DNA of 64,000 bases from Candidatus Methanoperedens sp. (GTDB lineage Archaea > Halobacteriota > Methanosarcinia > Methanosarcinales > Methanoperedenaceae). The stretch is from positions 44,865 to 108,864 of the forward strand of contig JAPZAS010000006.1 in assembly GCA_027460525.1 (NCBI GenBank), written 5' to 3'. How positions within the stretch are numbered: position 1 is the first letter of the stretch; each line of letters begins with the position of its first letter. The notes beneath the pieces are model-generated. The model made no database searches, was not told where the DNA came from, and saw nothing but the letters and a program-made list of their open reading frames with translations. This document shows, one piece after another, positions 25,122 to 35,200 of this stretch. A program made the position numbers and the translations under genes.

Positions 25122-26018
25122 TTACCACCCTCGCGCCTGAAGCACTTCCTTCTCCGTAAGGCCTCGAATATCAATTCCCTTCATCGCCCCTCCAAGCCCC
25201 TTTGAAATCTCGGCAAGCACAGCAGGATTATCGTAATTATTCACAGCCTCGACAATGGCGGACGCCATCTTCTCAGGATTCTCAGCCTTGAATATCCCTG
25301 AGCCCACGAAAACGCCATCTGCGCCAAGCCTCATCATAAGCGCAGCATCAGCAGGCGTTGCAATGCCTCCTGCCGCGAAATTCACCACTGGTAATCTTTG
25401 AAGCTCGGCAGTCTCTTTCACAAGCTCAATCGGAGCTTCTATCCTGCGCGCCACCTGGATCAGCTCCTCAGAACCTTTTCCTTTCAGCTCTCTTATCGCG
25501 CCCATGATAGCCCGCATATGGCGGACAGCCTCTTTAACGTCCCCTGTCCCGGCTTCTCCCTTTGTCCTTATCATTGCAGCGCCTTCGTTTACCCTGCGTA
25601 AGGCTTCGCCAAGATCGCGAGCGCCGCACACAAAAGGTATGGTAAATCTTGTCTTGTCTATATGGAAGCTCTCGTCAGCAGGCGTTAATACCTCGGACTC
25701 ATCCACCATGTCAACACCCAGCGCCTCGAGGATTTCAGCCTCAACAAAATGCCCTATCCTCGCTTTCGCCATCACGGGTATGGTGACTGAATCAATGATA
25801 GCCGCAATCACCTGGGGGTCTGCCATCCTCGCCACCCCGCCTGCTTTCCTGATATCAGCGGGCACAGCGTGAAGAGCCATTACGGCGACAGCGCCTGCCC
25901 TCTCTGCTATCTGCGCCTCCTGAGGCGTGGTTACGTCCATTATTACCCCGCCTTTTTGCATGCTGGCGAAGCCGCGTTTTAAAAGTTCAGTGCCGTGTCT
26001 TAGTTTTTCAAGCTGCAT
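25122..26018 (-). CDS. pdxS: Pyridoxal 5'-phosphate synthase lyase subunit PdxS
   Basis: PdxS makes PLP from ribose 5-phosphate, glyceraldehyde 3-phosphate and ammonia; it needs the glutaminase PdxT, which is not in this window. The 298-residue barrel starts [20 protein letters not shown] with the substrate-binding Asp of MDV. The Schiff-base lysine is in [18 protein letters not shown], and the second lysine and phosphate site are in the region from [13 protein letters not shown] to [16 protein letters not shown]. The C-terminal [21 protein letters not shown] is also family-typical. It stands alone between rpa and the zinc transporter genes. Confidence 0.96.
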   Translation of the reverse strand: MQLEKLRHGTELLKRGFASMQKGGVIMDVTTPQEAQIAERAGAVAVMALHAVPADIRKAGGVARMADPQVIAAIIDSVTIPVMAKARIGHFVEAEILEALGVDMVDESEVLTPADESFHIDKTRFTIPFVCGARDLGEALRRVNEGAAMIRTKGEAGTGDVKEAVRHMRAIMGAIRELKGKGSEELIQVARRIEAPIELVKETAELQRLPVVNFAAGGIATPADAALMMRLGADGVFVGSGIFKAENPEKMASAIVEAVNNYDNPAVLAEISKGLGGAMKGIDIRGLTEKEVLQARGW

Positions 26019-26071
26019 ACAATGTAATTCATCCTTATAATATGAGATATTATACTTTGCGCCCTTTATAT

Positions 26072-26884
26072 TTAACTCATATACTTTTTATAAATCATTA
26101 CAATTAAAAATGTGATCACAGAGGTCAATACTATCGCTCCACCTGCTGCCAGGTTAAAATAGAAGGAGAATATCAAGCCCATCACCACCGAGAATATTGC
26201 AAAAACCATCGAGCTTAAAATTGTCTCCCTGAAATTTCTGGCAATCTGGAGGCTTGTGGCAACGGGGACAACAAGAAGGGAAGAAACAAGCAGGATACCC
26301 ACAATTTTTAATGATACCACTACGGTTATTGCAGTTAATACCACAAGCAGCGTGTTCAATTTCTCCACGGGGATGCCGCTTGCTCGTGCGGCTACCTCAT
26401 CAAACGTGATGTAAAAAAGTTCTTTGTAAAAAATAACCACAGCCGCGAGAGTAAATATGCCCATGCCGAGCATAACTTCAAGGTCAGTCTCGTTTACGGT
26501 AAGAATGCTTCCGAACAAATAACTGAAAAGATCCACATTGAAACCCCTTGCAAGGCTCAGGAGAACCACAGCCACAGCAAGCCCGGCAGAAAAGAATATG
26601 GCTATTGCCACATCCCCGAAAATTTTCGCCCCCCTCAGGCGGTTGATACCTATAGCGCTCAATACCGAGAATATCAGGGCTGATAAAACAGGATAAACAT
26701 TTAAAAACAAACCCAGAGCCACACCCCCCAGCGCAATATGCGAAAGTCCATCCCCGATCATTGAGAGTCTTTTCAATACTATGAACGTGCCGATTGCAGA
26801 GCAGATGACCGCAATCATTACCCCTGCAATCAGTGCCCGCTGCATGAAACCGTATTGGAAGATCTCCAGCATGTTATTCTCCAT
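26072..26884 (-). CDS. znuB: Zinc/manganese ABC transporter permease
   Basis: A 270-residue integral membrane protein of the ABC-3 family with about eight transmembrane helices. It includes the conserved [18 protein letters not shown] cytoplasmic loop near residue 40 and the [27 protein letters not shown] region that contacts the ATPase. It begins at 26884, overlapping the end of the ATPase gene by 11 bases; an internal ATG (26872) is possible. It pairs with the adjacent binding protein and ATPase to import a divalent metal, probably Zn2+ or Mn2+. It is the last gene of the cofC-znuA-znuC-znuB run. Confidence 0.92.
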   Translation of the reverse strand: MENNMLEIFQYGFMQRALIAGVMIAVICSAIGTFIVLKRLSMIGDGLSHIALGGVALGLFLNVYPVLSALIFSVLSAIGINRLRGAKIFGDVAIAIFFSAGLAVAVVLLSLARGFNVDLFSYLFGSILTVNETDLEVMLGMGIFTLAAVVIFYKELFYITFDEVAARASGIPVEKLNTLLVVLTAITVVVSLKIVGILLVSSLLVVPVATSLQIARNFRETILSSMVFAIFSVVMGLIFSFYFNLAAGGAIVLTSVITFLIVMIYKKYMS

Positions 26885-27611
26885 GTAAGTGATGCACGAA
26901 CTTCATGCCTTCCGGAGCATAGCCGAATAGTTCCTCGGGGTGGCATCCGGAGAACATCTTTTTATTGATGCAGGCGAGCCTTCCGATACGAGAACTTATA
27001 TTCCCGATATCATGGGTTACAATCACCAAGGTGATTTTTTTCTCCTTATTTAATTTCTCTAAAAAATCATAGAATTCTTTTTGCCCCGCAATATCCACAC
27101 CCACGGTAGGCTCATCCAGAATCAATAATTCCGGCTGGCTTGCCAGTGCCCTTGCAATGAATACGCGCTGCTGCTGGCCACCCGACAGTTCGCCTATTCG
27201 CCTTTTTTTATACTCTTTCATGCCCACTATTTCCAGTGCGTCATCAATCACCTGCAGATCTTCTTTTCCGAGGTTTTTGAAGAGCCCCTTTTTTGAGAAT
27301 CTGCCCATGGAGACCACTTCAAACACGTTTACGGGAAAATTTACGTCAAAACTGAGGGCATGCTGGGGAATGTACCCTATCTTATACCAGTCCTTAAAGC
27401 GGCGTATGTCCTCTCCGAACAACTTTATTGTACCACTGGTCGGTTCAATAAGCTTAAGCATTATTTTCAGAAGTGTGGTCTTACCCGCACCATTAGGGCC
27501 TATAATTCCTAAGAATTCTCCCCGCTTTATTTCCAGGTTGATATCTTCGAGAATCCACGAAGTGTCCTGCTTGAAACTTACACCCGTCATTTCAATGATA
27601 TTTTCATCCAT
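26874..27611 (-). CDS. znuC: Zinc/manganese ABC transporter ATP-binding protein
   Basis: A 245-residue ABC ATPase. Walker A is GPNGAGKTT near residue 38, the signature is ELSGGQQQRVFIARAL near residue 140, Walker B is LLILDEPTVGVD, and the switch His is in LVIVTHDIG. I start it at the ATG at 27611 (MDENIIEMTGVSF), which overlaps the binding-protein stop by eight bases; the longer frame begins upstream at a GTG-like position and adds RRR. A GGCGGAG ribosome site precedes it. It powers metal import together with the permease and binding protein. Confidence 0.94.
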   Translation of the reverse strand: MDENIIEMTGVSFKQDTSWILEDINLEIKRGEFLGIIGPNGAGKTTLLKIMLKLIEPTSGTIKLFGEDIRRFKDWYKIGYIPQHALSFDVNFPVNVFEVVSMGRFSKKGLFKNLGKEDLQVIDDALEIVGMKEYKKRRIGELSGGQQQRVFIARALASQPELLILDEPTVGVDIAGQKEFYDFLEKLNKEKKITLVIVTHDIGNISSRIGRLACINKKMFSGCHPEELFGYAPEGMKFVHHLHGE

Positions 27612-28503
27612 TCTCCGCCTCAAGTGCCAATTTAAGATTTTTCACATTATCCTGCATTATAGTAAGGTAGTTCTCACCTTGCTTGATTTGAGCTTCAGAA
27701 AGCCCTTCTATCGGATTGAGCACCAGCGTTTGTGCCCCAGCCTCGTTTGCAATAGTTTCAGATAGCTTTGGGCTTACTAAAGTCTCAAAGAAAATGTATT
27801 TAACCTTATTCTCCCGTGCAACCCCAACTATCTCGGCAATCTTTGCAGGGCTGGGCTCGATATCAGGCGAGAGCCCGGCAATTGCGATCTGCGTTAAACC
27901 GTACCTTTTTGCAAAATAGCCAAATGCACTGTGAGAAGTTATGAACACCTTATTCTTGGCAGGAGCTAATTCTTTTGATATCTGAGCATCCAGGGCATCT
28001 AATTCCTGTTCGAGTGCGGCGGTATTGGCTCTGTAATAATCGCTATTCTTTGGGTCTGTTTTAATAAAAGCCTTCTCAATAGCTTCTACCTGGTGTTTTG
28101 CCAGCACCGGGTCAAGCCAGATATGGGGATCAGGCGTCCCCCCTTCTTTAATTAATTCAATCCCTTCGCTTGAATCCACGACAATCAATTTCTGGGATTC
28201 TGTCTTTGTTATAATTTTATCAACATAAGGTTCAAGCCCAGCGCCATTATAAACAAATATCTGGGCGGACTCTATTCTGATAATATCCTGTGGACCTGGT
28301 TCCCAGTCATGCGGCTCTGCGCCCGCAGGAACCAGTATCGATACATCGGCTTTTTCACCCCCTATCCGCTTTGAGAATTCATAGAGGGGATAGAAAGTGG
28401 TAACGACATTGATCTTTTCGCTTGTTTCATTTGCCTTTTGCTGCCCGATGCACCCTTCCGCTATTGAGGCAATTAAAATAAAAATGATTATTAATTTTTT
28501 CAT
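27604..28503 (-). CDS. znuA: Zinc/manganese ABC transporter substrate-binding lipoprotein
   Basis: A 299-residue cluster A-I binding protein. A lipoprotein-type signal (MKKLIIIFILIASIAEGCIG) gives an AEGC lipobox. The three metal-binding histidines lie in EPHDWEPGPQD, DPHIWLDPVLAKHQ and ITSHSAFGYFAKRYG, with a final acidic residue expected in the ISGLSPDIEPSP-like region. The Zn-specific His-rich loop of proteobacterial ZnuA is absent, so Mn2+ cannot be excluded. It starts directly at the end of cofC (adjacent bases 28504/28503) and overlaps znuC by eight bases. Confidence 0.93.
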   Translation of the reverse strand: MKKLIIIFILIASIAEGCIGQQKANETSEKINVVTTFYPLYEFSKRIGGEKADVSILVPAGAEPHDWEPGPQDIIRIESAQIFVYNGAGLEPYVDKIITKTESQKLIVVDSSEGIELIKEGGTPDPHIWLDPVLAKHQVEAIEKAFIKTDPKNSDYYRANTAALEQELDALDAQISKELAPAKNKVFITSHSAFGYFAKRYGLTQIAIAGLSPDIEPSPAKIAEIVGVARENKVKYIFFETLVSPKLSETIANEAGAQTLVLNPIEGLSEAQIKQGENYLTIMQDNVKNLKLALEAENG

Positions 28504-29160
28504 CTATCCCTCAGGGACGTTTTTGTTCCTCTTAACTCCGACACGTCCCTCATTTTCCAGAAGACTGAACCCAAGTTTTTTTAAGTAATGCGCAGCCTCC
28601 CCTTTTCCATGGATCAGAACCTCTGCAAGGTCTGCGACTTCATCGATATCGGTGCTAAGGTTGAAGGAATCAAAAACCGAAATCTCAAGATTGTTCTTGC
28701 GTGCAATTTCAAGGTGTTTCAAGAAACTCACACCGTAATAATCCACACGGAAGCTTTCAGGATCGCGGATAAATAAGGCATTGGTTCCACCCATCCTGCC
28801 AGGAGCAATCACAATATCAGCATGCGAGGAGGCAATATCCCCGAGGTTATCTGTTGAAACAAGCGGTATATCTGCCATTATTATCAGAACAGGCTCGTTT
28901 ATTTTATGCAAAGACATTTTTTGAAGGTATTCGTTCAGGGCTTCATTCAATCCCTTATAGGTCAGCACGACATTGGTGCCTTTAGCTTCGATGATAGAGG
29001 TGGATAATATATCAACCACCCCAAAACACCCGGAGCCAAGCAATGCCTCTGCCACGTCATTGAGCATTGCCATCGCAAGTCCCTCGCGTTCTTTTTGAGA
29101 GAGCAATGCTCCCAATCTTGATTTGGCATTGCTCTTCTTGAATGGGATGACGGCTCTCAT
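28504..29160 (-). CDS. cofC: 2-phospho-L-lactate (or phosphoenolpyruvate) guanylyltransferase
   Basis: CofC activates 2-phospholactate with GTP in the synthesis of the side chain of coenzyme F420. The start at 29160 gives MRAVIPFKKSNAKSRLGALL, which is the canonical nucleotide-binding N-terminus; the longer frame (29205) adds 15 uncharacteristic residues. PVLIIMADIPLVSTDNLGDI is the conserved metal-binding Asp region, and IAPGRMGGTNALFIRDPESF the second substrate block. At 218 residues it is complete. Its stop abuts the znuA start with no gap, suggesting a shared transcript although the functions differ. It supports an F420-using archaeon. Confidence 0.93.
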   Translation of the reverse strand: MRAVIPFKKSNAKSRLGALLSQKEREGLAMAMLNDVAEALLGSGCFGVVDILSTSIIEAKGTNVVLTYKGLNEALNEYLQKMSLHKINEPVLIIMADIPLVSTDNLGDIASSHADIVIAPGRMGGTNALFIRDPESFRVDYYGVSFLKHLEIARKNNLEISVFDSFNLSTDIDEVADLAEVLIHGKGEAAHYLKKLGFSLLENEGRVGVKRNKNVPEG

Positions 29161-29251
29161 ATCCCCTAAAAGACAAGGTATACCAATAAAAAGCTTTGGA
29201 AACACAAAACCTATTAACCCTTACAACATAGAAAAGCCGCGAGGCATAATA

Positions 29252-29731
29252 ATGAAAGAAATACTGGAGATACTGGAGAGCAATCCGAGAATCACGCCCA
29301 GAGAAATCGCAGCTCTGACCGGAATGACGGAAGCAGAGATAGCCTCAAAAATCAAAGAGATGGAAAAAAAGGGGATAATAAGAAAATACAAGACCGTAAT
29401 CGACTGGGAAAAGGCGGGCGAGGAATATGTGTACGCTATTATAGAGCTAAAGGTGGCGCTTCGCTCAAGGACAGGCTATGATGCCATCGCTGAGAGGATT
29501 GCAAAGTTCCCGGAAGTGAGGTCGGTAAGGCTTATTTCAGGCGACCACGACCTCTCCCTCACAGTGAGGGGTAAGTCCATGAAGGACGTAGCTTTCTTTG
29601 TGGCGGAGAAAATAGCAACGCTTGAGCAGGTGCAGGGAACTGTAACGCATTTTGTACTGCGCGCATACAAAGAAGACGGAGATGTACTGTTTGAGAAAGA
29701 ACGCTCAGAACGCCTTGCTGTATCACCGTGA
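29252..29731 (+). CDS. Lrp/AsnC family transcriptional regulator
   Basis: A 159-residue DNA-binding regulator. The start at 29252 is chosen because MKEILEILESNPRITPREI begins the winged HTH (ITPREIAALTGMTEAEIASKI) directly; the longer frame to 29123 is not family-like. The C-terminal RAM domain (YAIIELKVALR, VRLISGDHDLSLTVRGKSM) binds amino acids. It is followed after five bases by an aminotransferase gene, so the pair looks like an autoregulated operon in which the regulator senses the amino acid that the enzyme makes or uses. Confidence 0.93.
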   Translation: MKEILEILESNPRITPREIAALTGMTEAEIASKIKEMEKKGIIRKYKTVIDWEKAGEEYVYAIIELKVALRSRTGYDAIAERIAKFPEVRSVRLISGDHDLSLTVRGKSMKDVAFFVAEKIATLEQVQGTVTHFVLRAYKEDGDVLFEKERSERLAVSP

Positions 29732-29735
29732 TGCC

Positions 29736-30893
29736 ATGTCGGAATTCGTATCAACAAGAGTAAAAAACATTCCTCCCTCAGGGATAAGGAAATTCTTTGA
29801 TCTCGTGCTTGAGATGGATGGGGTTATATCACTCGGGGTGGGAGAACCCGACTTTGTAACACCATGGCATATAAGGGAGGCGTGCATCTACTCGCTTGAG
29901 AAAGGTTTCACTTCATACACCTCGAACTACGGACTTCTCGAACTGAGGGAATTGATCTCAGAATGCTACAGGAAGGACTACAATGTCGATTATAATCCAA
30001 GGAACGAGATTCTTGTTACGACAGGCGTAAGCGAGGCTGCTGACCTGGCATTCAGGGCAGTGACAAACCCAGGGGATGAGGTTATAATCCCCGAGCCATG
30101 CTATGTTTCCTATAAACCCAGTGTTTCTCTGGCAGGTGGAAAACCTGTTCCTGTACCCACGTACGAGGAGGATGAGTTCAGGGTCACAGCAGACCAGATA
30201 AAGAAGAGCATCACAGCTAAAACTAAAGCCCTTGTTTTGAGTTATCCCAATAATCCCACGGGTGCGGTCATGGGGAAAAAAGACCTTGAGGAGATAGCAG
30301 ATGTCGTGAATGAAAACGACATCGTGGTAATCTCGGACGAGGTTTATGGCAAACTGACCTACGATGGCGTTCATACCTGTTTTTCCTCGCTCTCCGGGAT
30401 GAAGGAGAGAAGCATAATTTTAAATGGATTATCTAAATCACATGCCATGACCGGATTACGCATCGGCTTTGCCGCGGGGAACGTGGAGCTTCTCGAAGCA
30501 ATGACGAAAATCCATCAATACACCATGCTCTGCGCCCCAATTACAGCCCAGATGGGGGCAATAGAAGCATTGAAAAATGGAGATGGCGAAATGCAGAAAA
30601 TGGTCAGGGAATACGACAGGAGAAGGCGTTTAATTGTAAATGGTCTTAACAAGCTCGGGCTTATTTGCTTCGAACCAAGAGGTGCTTTCTACGCTTTTCC
30701 CTCCATAAAAAGCACCGGTATTACCTCAGAGGAGTTTGCAGGCGCCCTTTTAAAAGAGCAAAAGGTGGCTGTTGTACCTGGTGATGTGTTCGGTGAATGC
30801 GGCGCAGGGTATCTGAGGTGCTCTTATGCAACCTCGCGCGAGGAATTGATCGAGGCTCTTGGCAGAATAGAAGCTTTTATTGAAAAACTCTAA
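29736..30893 (+). CDS. Class I/II PLP-dependent aminotransferase (aspartate or aromatic type)
   Basis: A 385-residue fold-type I aminotransferase. I start it at 29736 (MSEFVSTRVKNIPPSGIRKF); the frame before that overlaps the regulator. Key blocks are ISLGVGEPDFVTPWHIREA, YTSNYGLLELRELIS, the PNNPTGAVM substrate region and the PLP-lysine block NGLSKSHAMTGLRIGFAAGN. The C-terminal SYATSREELIEALGRI supplies the carboxylate-binding Arg area. Its closest known relatives are archaeal aspartate/tyrosine aminotransferases. It sits five bases after an Lrp-type regulator and converges with a membrane-protein gene. Confidence 0.92.
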   Translation: MSEFVSTRVKNIPPSGIRKFFDLVLEMDGVISLGVGEPDFVTPWHIREACIYSLEKGFTSYTSNYGLLELRELISECYRKDYNVDYNPRNEILVTTGVSEAADLAFRAVTNPGDEVIIPEPCYVSYKPSVSLAGGKPVPVPTYEEDEFRVTADQIKKSITAKTKALVLSYPNNPTGAVMGKKDLEEIADVVNENDIVVISDEVYGKLTYDGVHTCFSSLSGMKERSIILNGLSKSHAMTGLRIGFAAGNVELLEAMTKIHQYTMLCAPITAQMGAIEALKNGDGEMQKMVREYDRRRRLIVNGLNKLGLICFEPRGAFYAFPSIKSTGITSEEFAGALLKEQKVAVVPGDVFGECGAGYLRCSYATSREELIEALGRIEAFIEKL

Positions 30894-30898
30894 GCTTT

Positions 30899-31804
30899 TC
30901 AAAACTTTTCAAGCTCGTTTGGATGAGCCAGAAGCTCGTTAAAGTAAATTTTTTTATCGGTTCTGGTCATGTATAAACGAACCCACCAGAGCGTGGTAAG
31001 AGGGGCGATGATTAAAACGCTGACCAAGATTATCAGAAGCCAGATAAAGTTCATGCCAAAAATAGCGCCAAGGATAACCAGCCCGATTATTGGTACAGCT
31101 GATACTATAAGGATAATCAGCCAGAGCAGGAATACATCGAACTTTTGCTTGGTGAAAAAGTTATAACCTGCTATTATTCCATCCACAGGTCCAAGGCTTT
31201 CCACAACCAGAGCATAGCTCGCGAGAGCAAGAACTATGCTAAGAATCACCGCATAGATTATCCAGACCAAAACTCCTATCATAAACAACAGTATTGAACT
31301 CGTATCAGACGATAATATGTTGCCTCTATCAGCACTGAGTGCTCCGGGCACAAGGAACACTACACCCGCGAAGAGGAGCAGCCCTATCAGAATCTCGGCA
31401 AGATAAAGATTAACCACGTTCTTCTTTCCATATTCCAGCATGGATGAAAGATTCAAGGTTCCTGTTTCTGTGGCTTGTTTTGCCATTCCTATAGCACCCG
31501 CTGTGAAGAACGCCTGGAAAAACAAAGAAATTAGAATAAATAAAATGACCATAATGGCGATCTCAAAAATATGACGGCTTATCAGAGGGAGAATTGTTGA
31601 AATAATCTGTTCAGGACTTGCAGTTTCATTAAGAGATGATAGATTTGACCCAAGAATATAAGAAAATCCAACAGAAAAAAACAAAAAATCCATTATGCGA
31701 GAAACAAATAAATTGACCACAAAAGGAACACACAGATTGAGATTCTTTGTGTATGTTTCAAAGCCGTTACTTATGATTTTTCCAGTATCTTCCACCATTT
31801 TCAT
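30899..31804 (-). CDS. Polytopic membrane protein of unknown function
   Basis: A 301-residue protein with about six transmembrane segments (for example FVVNLFVSRIMDFLFFSVGF, IAIMVILFILISLFFQAFF, VLVWIIYAVILSIVLALASY and VFLLWLIILIVSAVPIIGLV). The N-terminal ENIISNGFETYTKNLN-like start and the FNFFTKQKFDVFLL region resemble archaeal membrane proteins of the family with a glycerophosphodiester-phosphodiesterase-like membrane domain, but no catalytic motif is visible. The C-terminal tail is basic then acidic (MTRTDKKIYFNELLAHPNELEKF). It converges with the aminotransferase gene. Confidence 0.75.
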   Translation of the reverse strand: MKMVEDTGKIISNGFETYTKNLNLCVPFVVNLFVSRIMDFLFFSVGFSYILGSNLSSLNETASPEQIISTILPLISRHIFEIAIMVILFILISLFFQAFFTAGAIGMAKQATETGTLNLSSMLEYGKKNVVNLYLAEILIGLLLFAGVVFLVPGALSADRGNILSSDTSSILLFMIGVLVWIIYAVILSIVLALASYALVVESLGPVDGIIAGYNFFTKQKFDVFLLWLIILIVSAVPIIGLVILGAIFGMNFIWLLIILVSVLIIAPLTTLWWVRLYMTRTDKKIYFNELLAHPNELEKF

Positions 31805-32273
31805 CCCTCCTACATTATCTTATTATTTATTAATGTAACCTTTTAAAAAAAATATACATGCCGAATTGTTGGGAGAGGTATTATGGAATGTATGTCCCCA
31901 ATCTCCAACACTGACGCAGTTTAAGTTGAGATGATTAATAATTACATCATGCAAAGTATTAAATATAGCATGTAACAAAGAAAACCTGCAAGAAAACGTG
32001 GACTGTACACGTGGAGTATTCGCGATAAATAGATAGGATAGGAGAATATTGTATGGGCTCTGTGAGAATGGCTGGAAATGGAAGCTTGGTGCCAAACACT
32101 TCGATAACAGTACTTGTTGCCGGAACGGGCACTCCGTCTCCATCGCCGACAAAGAAGGCACAGGCATTTGAATTTGTCTTAACAATAGCTATACTCTCAG
32201 CGGCTTGGGCATAAAGAGAAGATGAGCAATATTTATCAGGTTATTAAAAAATAAAAAGAATTAGGAGAAAAAA
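31805..32273. other. Intergenic stretch before the cytochrome gene
   Basis: A 469-base gap. The left part is AT-rich and probably holds the promoter of the membrane-protein gene on the minus strand. A 53-codon ORF at 32053-32214 ends like a cell-surface sorting signal. The right end has AATATTTATC near 32228, a possible TATA box, and TTAGGAGAAAAAA directly before the cytochrome ATG at 32274. I see no RNA gene. Confidence 0.5.
32053..32214 (+). CDS. Short ORF with a C-terminal sorting-signal-like tail (possible remnant)
   Basis: 53 codons from the ATG at 32053 with GGAGAA nine bases upstream. The protein is a Gly/Ser/Thr-Pro-rich linker (VAGTGTPSPSPT) followed by KKAQAFEFVLTIAILSAAWA, a pattern like the C-terminal PGF-CTERM sorting signal (Thr/Pro linker, short FE motif, hydrophobic helix) but without the terminal basic residues. 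It may be the 3' remnant of a lost surface-protein gene. In-frame stops close the frame just upstream, so any larger gene is gone. Confidence 0.4.
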   Translation: MGSVRMAGNGSLVPNTSITVLVAGTGTPSPSPTKKAQAFEFVLTIAILSAAWA

Positions 32274-35200
32274 ATGATTAAAAAATCAATCATAACAGGA
32301 ATAGGAATAATAGTCCTGCTGATGCTGACAGGAAGTAGTCAGGCAACACCTGCCTTTTTTACAGTGTCGCCACCACCCGATTGTTCTTTCTGTCACAAAT
32401 CGGATCTTTCTTTGAAGCCAGCAGGGATATTTTTCAACGCAACACATCGTTTCAATGGCACTGGCACTGACTTGCCTGAAACCGTGGCAAGCTGTACAAC
32501 ATGCCATGTGAAAATTATCGCGCCATCGGATTTTTCGTTAACTTCTACGGGCCAGAGTTATAATAAAACCCATAGATACAATGATACCACACTTGCATCA
32601 GCAAGGCTTGATCAGCCTGGATGTTATAACTGCCATGTCGATGTTATCGGAGGAAATTTCAATTTCCTTACAGGCACACCGACTTACCTGACATCAACAG
32701 TATGCGTAAACTGCCACAAGGCAAAGTACGATAAATGGACTAACACATTGCATCGTGTTATGTTAACGCCAGCAAATAAAGCTCAGGCAATGAATCTTCC
32801 AACTCCGCCAGGTTATAGCTGGGGTGACATAGGCTATGTAGTTGTTAGCAAATTCTCATTTTTATATATGAACACAACTGGATATTGGCTTGCTCAGAGC
32901 AATACATATGATACTGAAACTAAGACATGGGGAACTGGTGAAACACCCTCTGCTCCATACGGCACCTGTGCAAGATGCCATACTACTGGCTGGAATACAA
33001 ACGCCAAGATATTACCAGGCATTAGTGGAACCTTTAGCGAGCCGGGAATTGCCTGTGAGAGATGTCATGGACCGGCAGGCAACGGGCATCAGGTAGTTGT
33101 TAATTATTCTGCAAAATTATGCGAGGAGTGCCATAGCGGTTCCAATCATGGAACAGGCTATGATACAGGAAGCGGCGAACATTCGCCACCTGCAGCTGAA
33201 AACGGCACAAGTTGTATGCAATGCCATTCGCCGTTTGATCAATATAAAAACCCGAGTGTGCCATTAGCAAACACTATAGCTGTAACATGTGGTGTGTGCC
33301 ACAATATCCACAATATGACGGATAACAAATACGCAGACACATTCTCAAATGGTAATTTCGTTGCAGACACATGGTCTGAGGTCGCAAATGCGAATATAGG
33401 TTTCTTCAATGCAACTGCTTCACTTGCAGCAGGCACAGATATCATCGATACCCTTAGTACACCTGCCCTGTTATATCCCGGAACGGATACCAGCAGGAAA
33501 GATGCAAGCTATGGTACTGCACCAATAAATGTCACAGGTCCTGTATCTGAAGTATTGTGCTCAAAGTGCCATTACAGGCATGGGTTAGCCCATACGGCAG
33601 GGGTTAATCTTACGCATTCCAGAATGAACTACCCACAAAGTAAATGGGCAACCTGTACGGACTGCCACATGAAAGGTACAAACGCAACAGTGGGTAAAGA
33701 TATGATGAAGAATCATGCGAACACCATCTTCGACTTCCTGAATTCGCCCAACAGCGCATCGGCTGATCCGGCAAACTCATGCGGCGGCACCACACAATGC
33801 CATACTGCAAGCTCTCAGAGCCTGAGTGCGAGTTCACATTCAATTGTTCCAATCTTTAATGGATGGAATGCAAGCGCACACAACGACAAGGTTGTTTCAA
33901 TTGGAGGAGCCATTGGTAACCATTTCTTTGGTACTTTCAACGCAACCACAGGCTACGGTAGTCCGCAACCAAATACCTGTTTGCAATGCAAATCTCCGCA
34001 GAACTGGAACCCTGCGAACAAGGACAATATTACCAAAATACCACTGACTGATTTCCATGGTGTTACATGCATGGTTTGCCATAACATCCACGACATGGGC
34101 GACTGGCTCAAAAAGACCCAGGCTAAGTACGGAGTGGCAAAGGCGTATGGATTTTATAATAAGACCGCAATTATAACAGCAACGGACGCAAAAGGCGTGC
34201 CAACCAGGTACCAGGCAGCCTATACAATGATGGATAACACAACAATGCTATGCGGCAACTGCCATACCAACATAAGAGCAGGCAATACAGGACCTGGATG
34301 GGCAAGTGCTACTGCTACTACCCCAACAAGCCCACATGGTGTCCCGGCAGCGGATGTGTTCGCCGGCTCATGGAAGCAGACAGGCTTGTTGAATTTCGAG
34401 TGCATTGATTGCCACATGGCAACAATGACAACAGACTCGAACGGAAACGTACTGCCTGACAGCCAGAAGGTGGGAGGGCATTCCTTCAAGATTAACGCGA
34501 CTCTACTGCAGAACAAAACAGACTCAAACGGAAACCCAGAGTGCTCAAGCTGCCATGTAGCAATAACTGCAAGCACAAAAACTGCAAGCAAACCTGGCAA
34601 TCTGACCGTCCTGTTCACCCCCCTTGGCAATGTAAGCCAAACCATCGCGGGTATACAGGCAAAAACCCATGCTAAGTGGAATACCACCAACGCAACCGTT
34701 ATAAGTGCGTTGAATACAATTAAAGCCTATAACGGTGAGAAGAACCTGAGCCGAACTCTGATTGCCCAGGCTTACTGGAACGTGCGATTGGTGTCATCAG
34801 ACTTAAGCTGGGGCGTACACAATCCAACAAAGGTAAACGGGCTGCTCGATGATGCAGTAAGTCTGGCAAACCAAGCCACAGCAGCAATTGCAACACCAGC
34901 ACTGGTATCTTCCATCACGCCGACCAGCAGGAATGCAGTGGTAGGCAAACCGGGGACGATATTCATGTCAGTGATTAACGGCGGCACAGCGATAGCCACA
35001 GGCGTGACCATAACGCAGGCATCAAGTTTGCCTGTAACTGTAAGCTATCAGCAGTGGAACGGTGTATCGTTCACAGGTTCACCAAATACACCTGTAGACA
35101 TACCCGCTGGCAGCACGGCTAACTTCGTGCTGACCATCACTCCAACTGCAGCGTTCGGTACATCATCGGTGACATACAACGTGGCAGGCACTAATACAGC

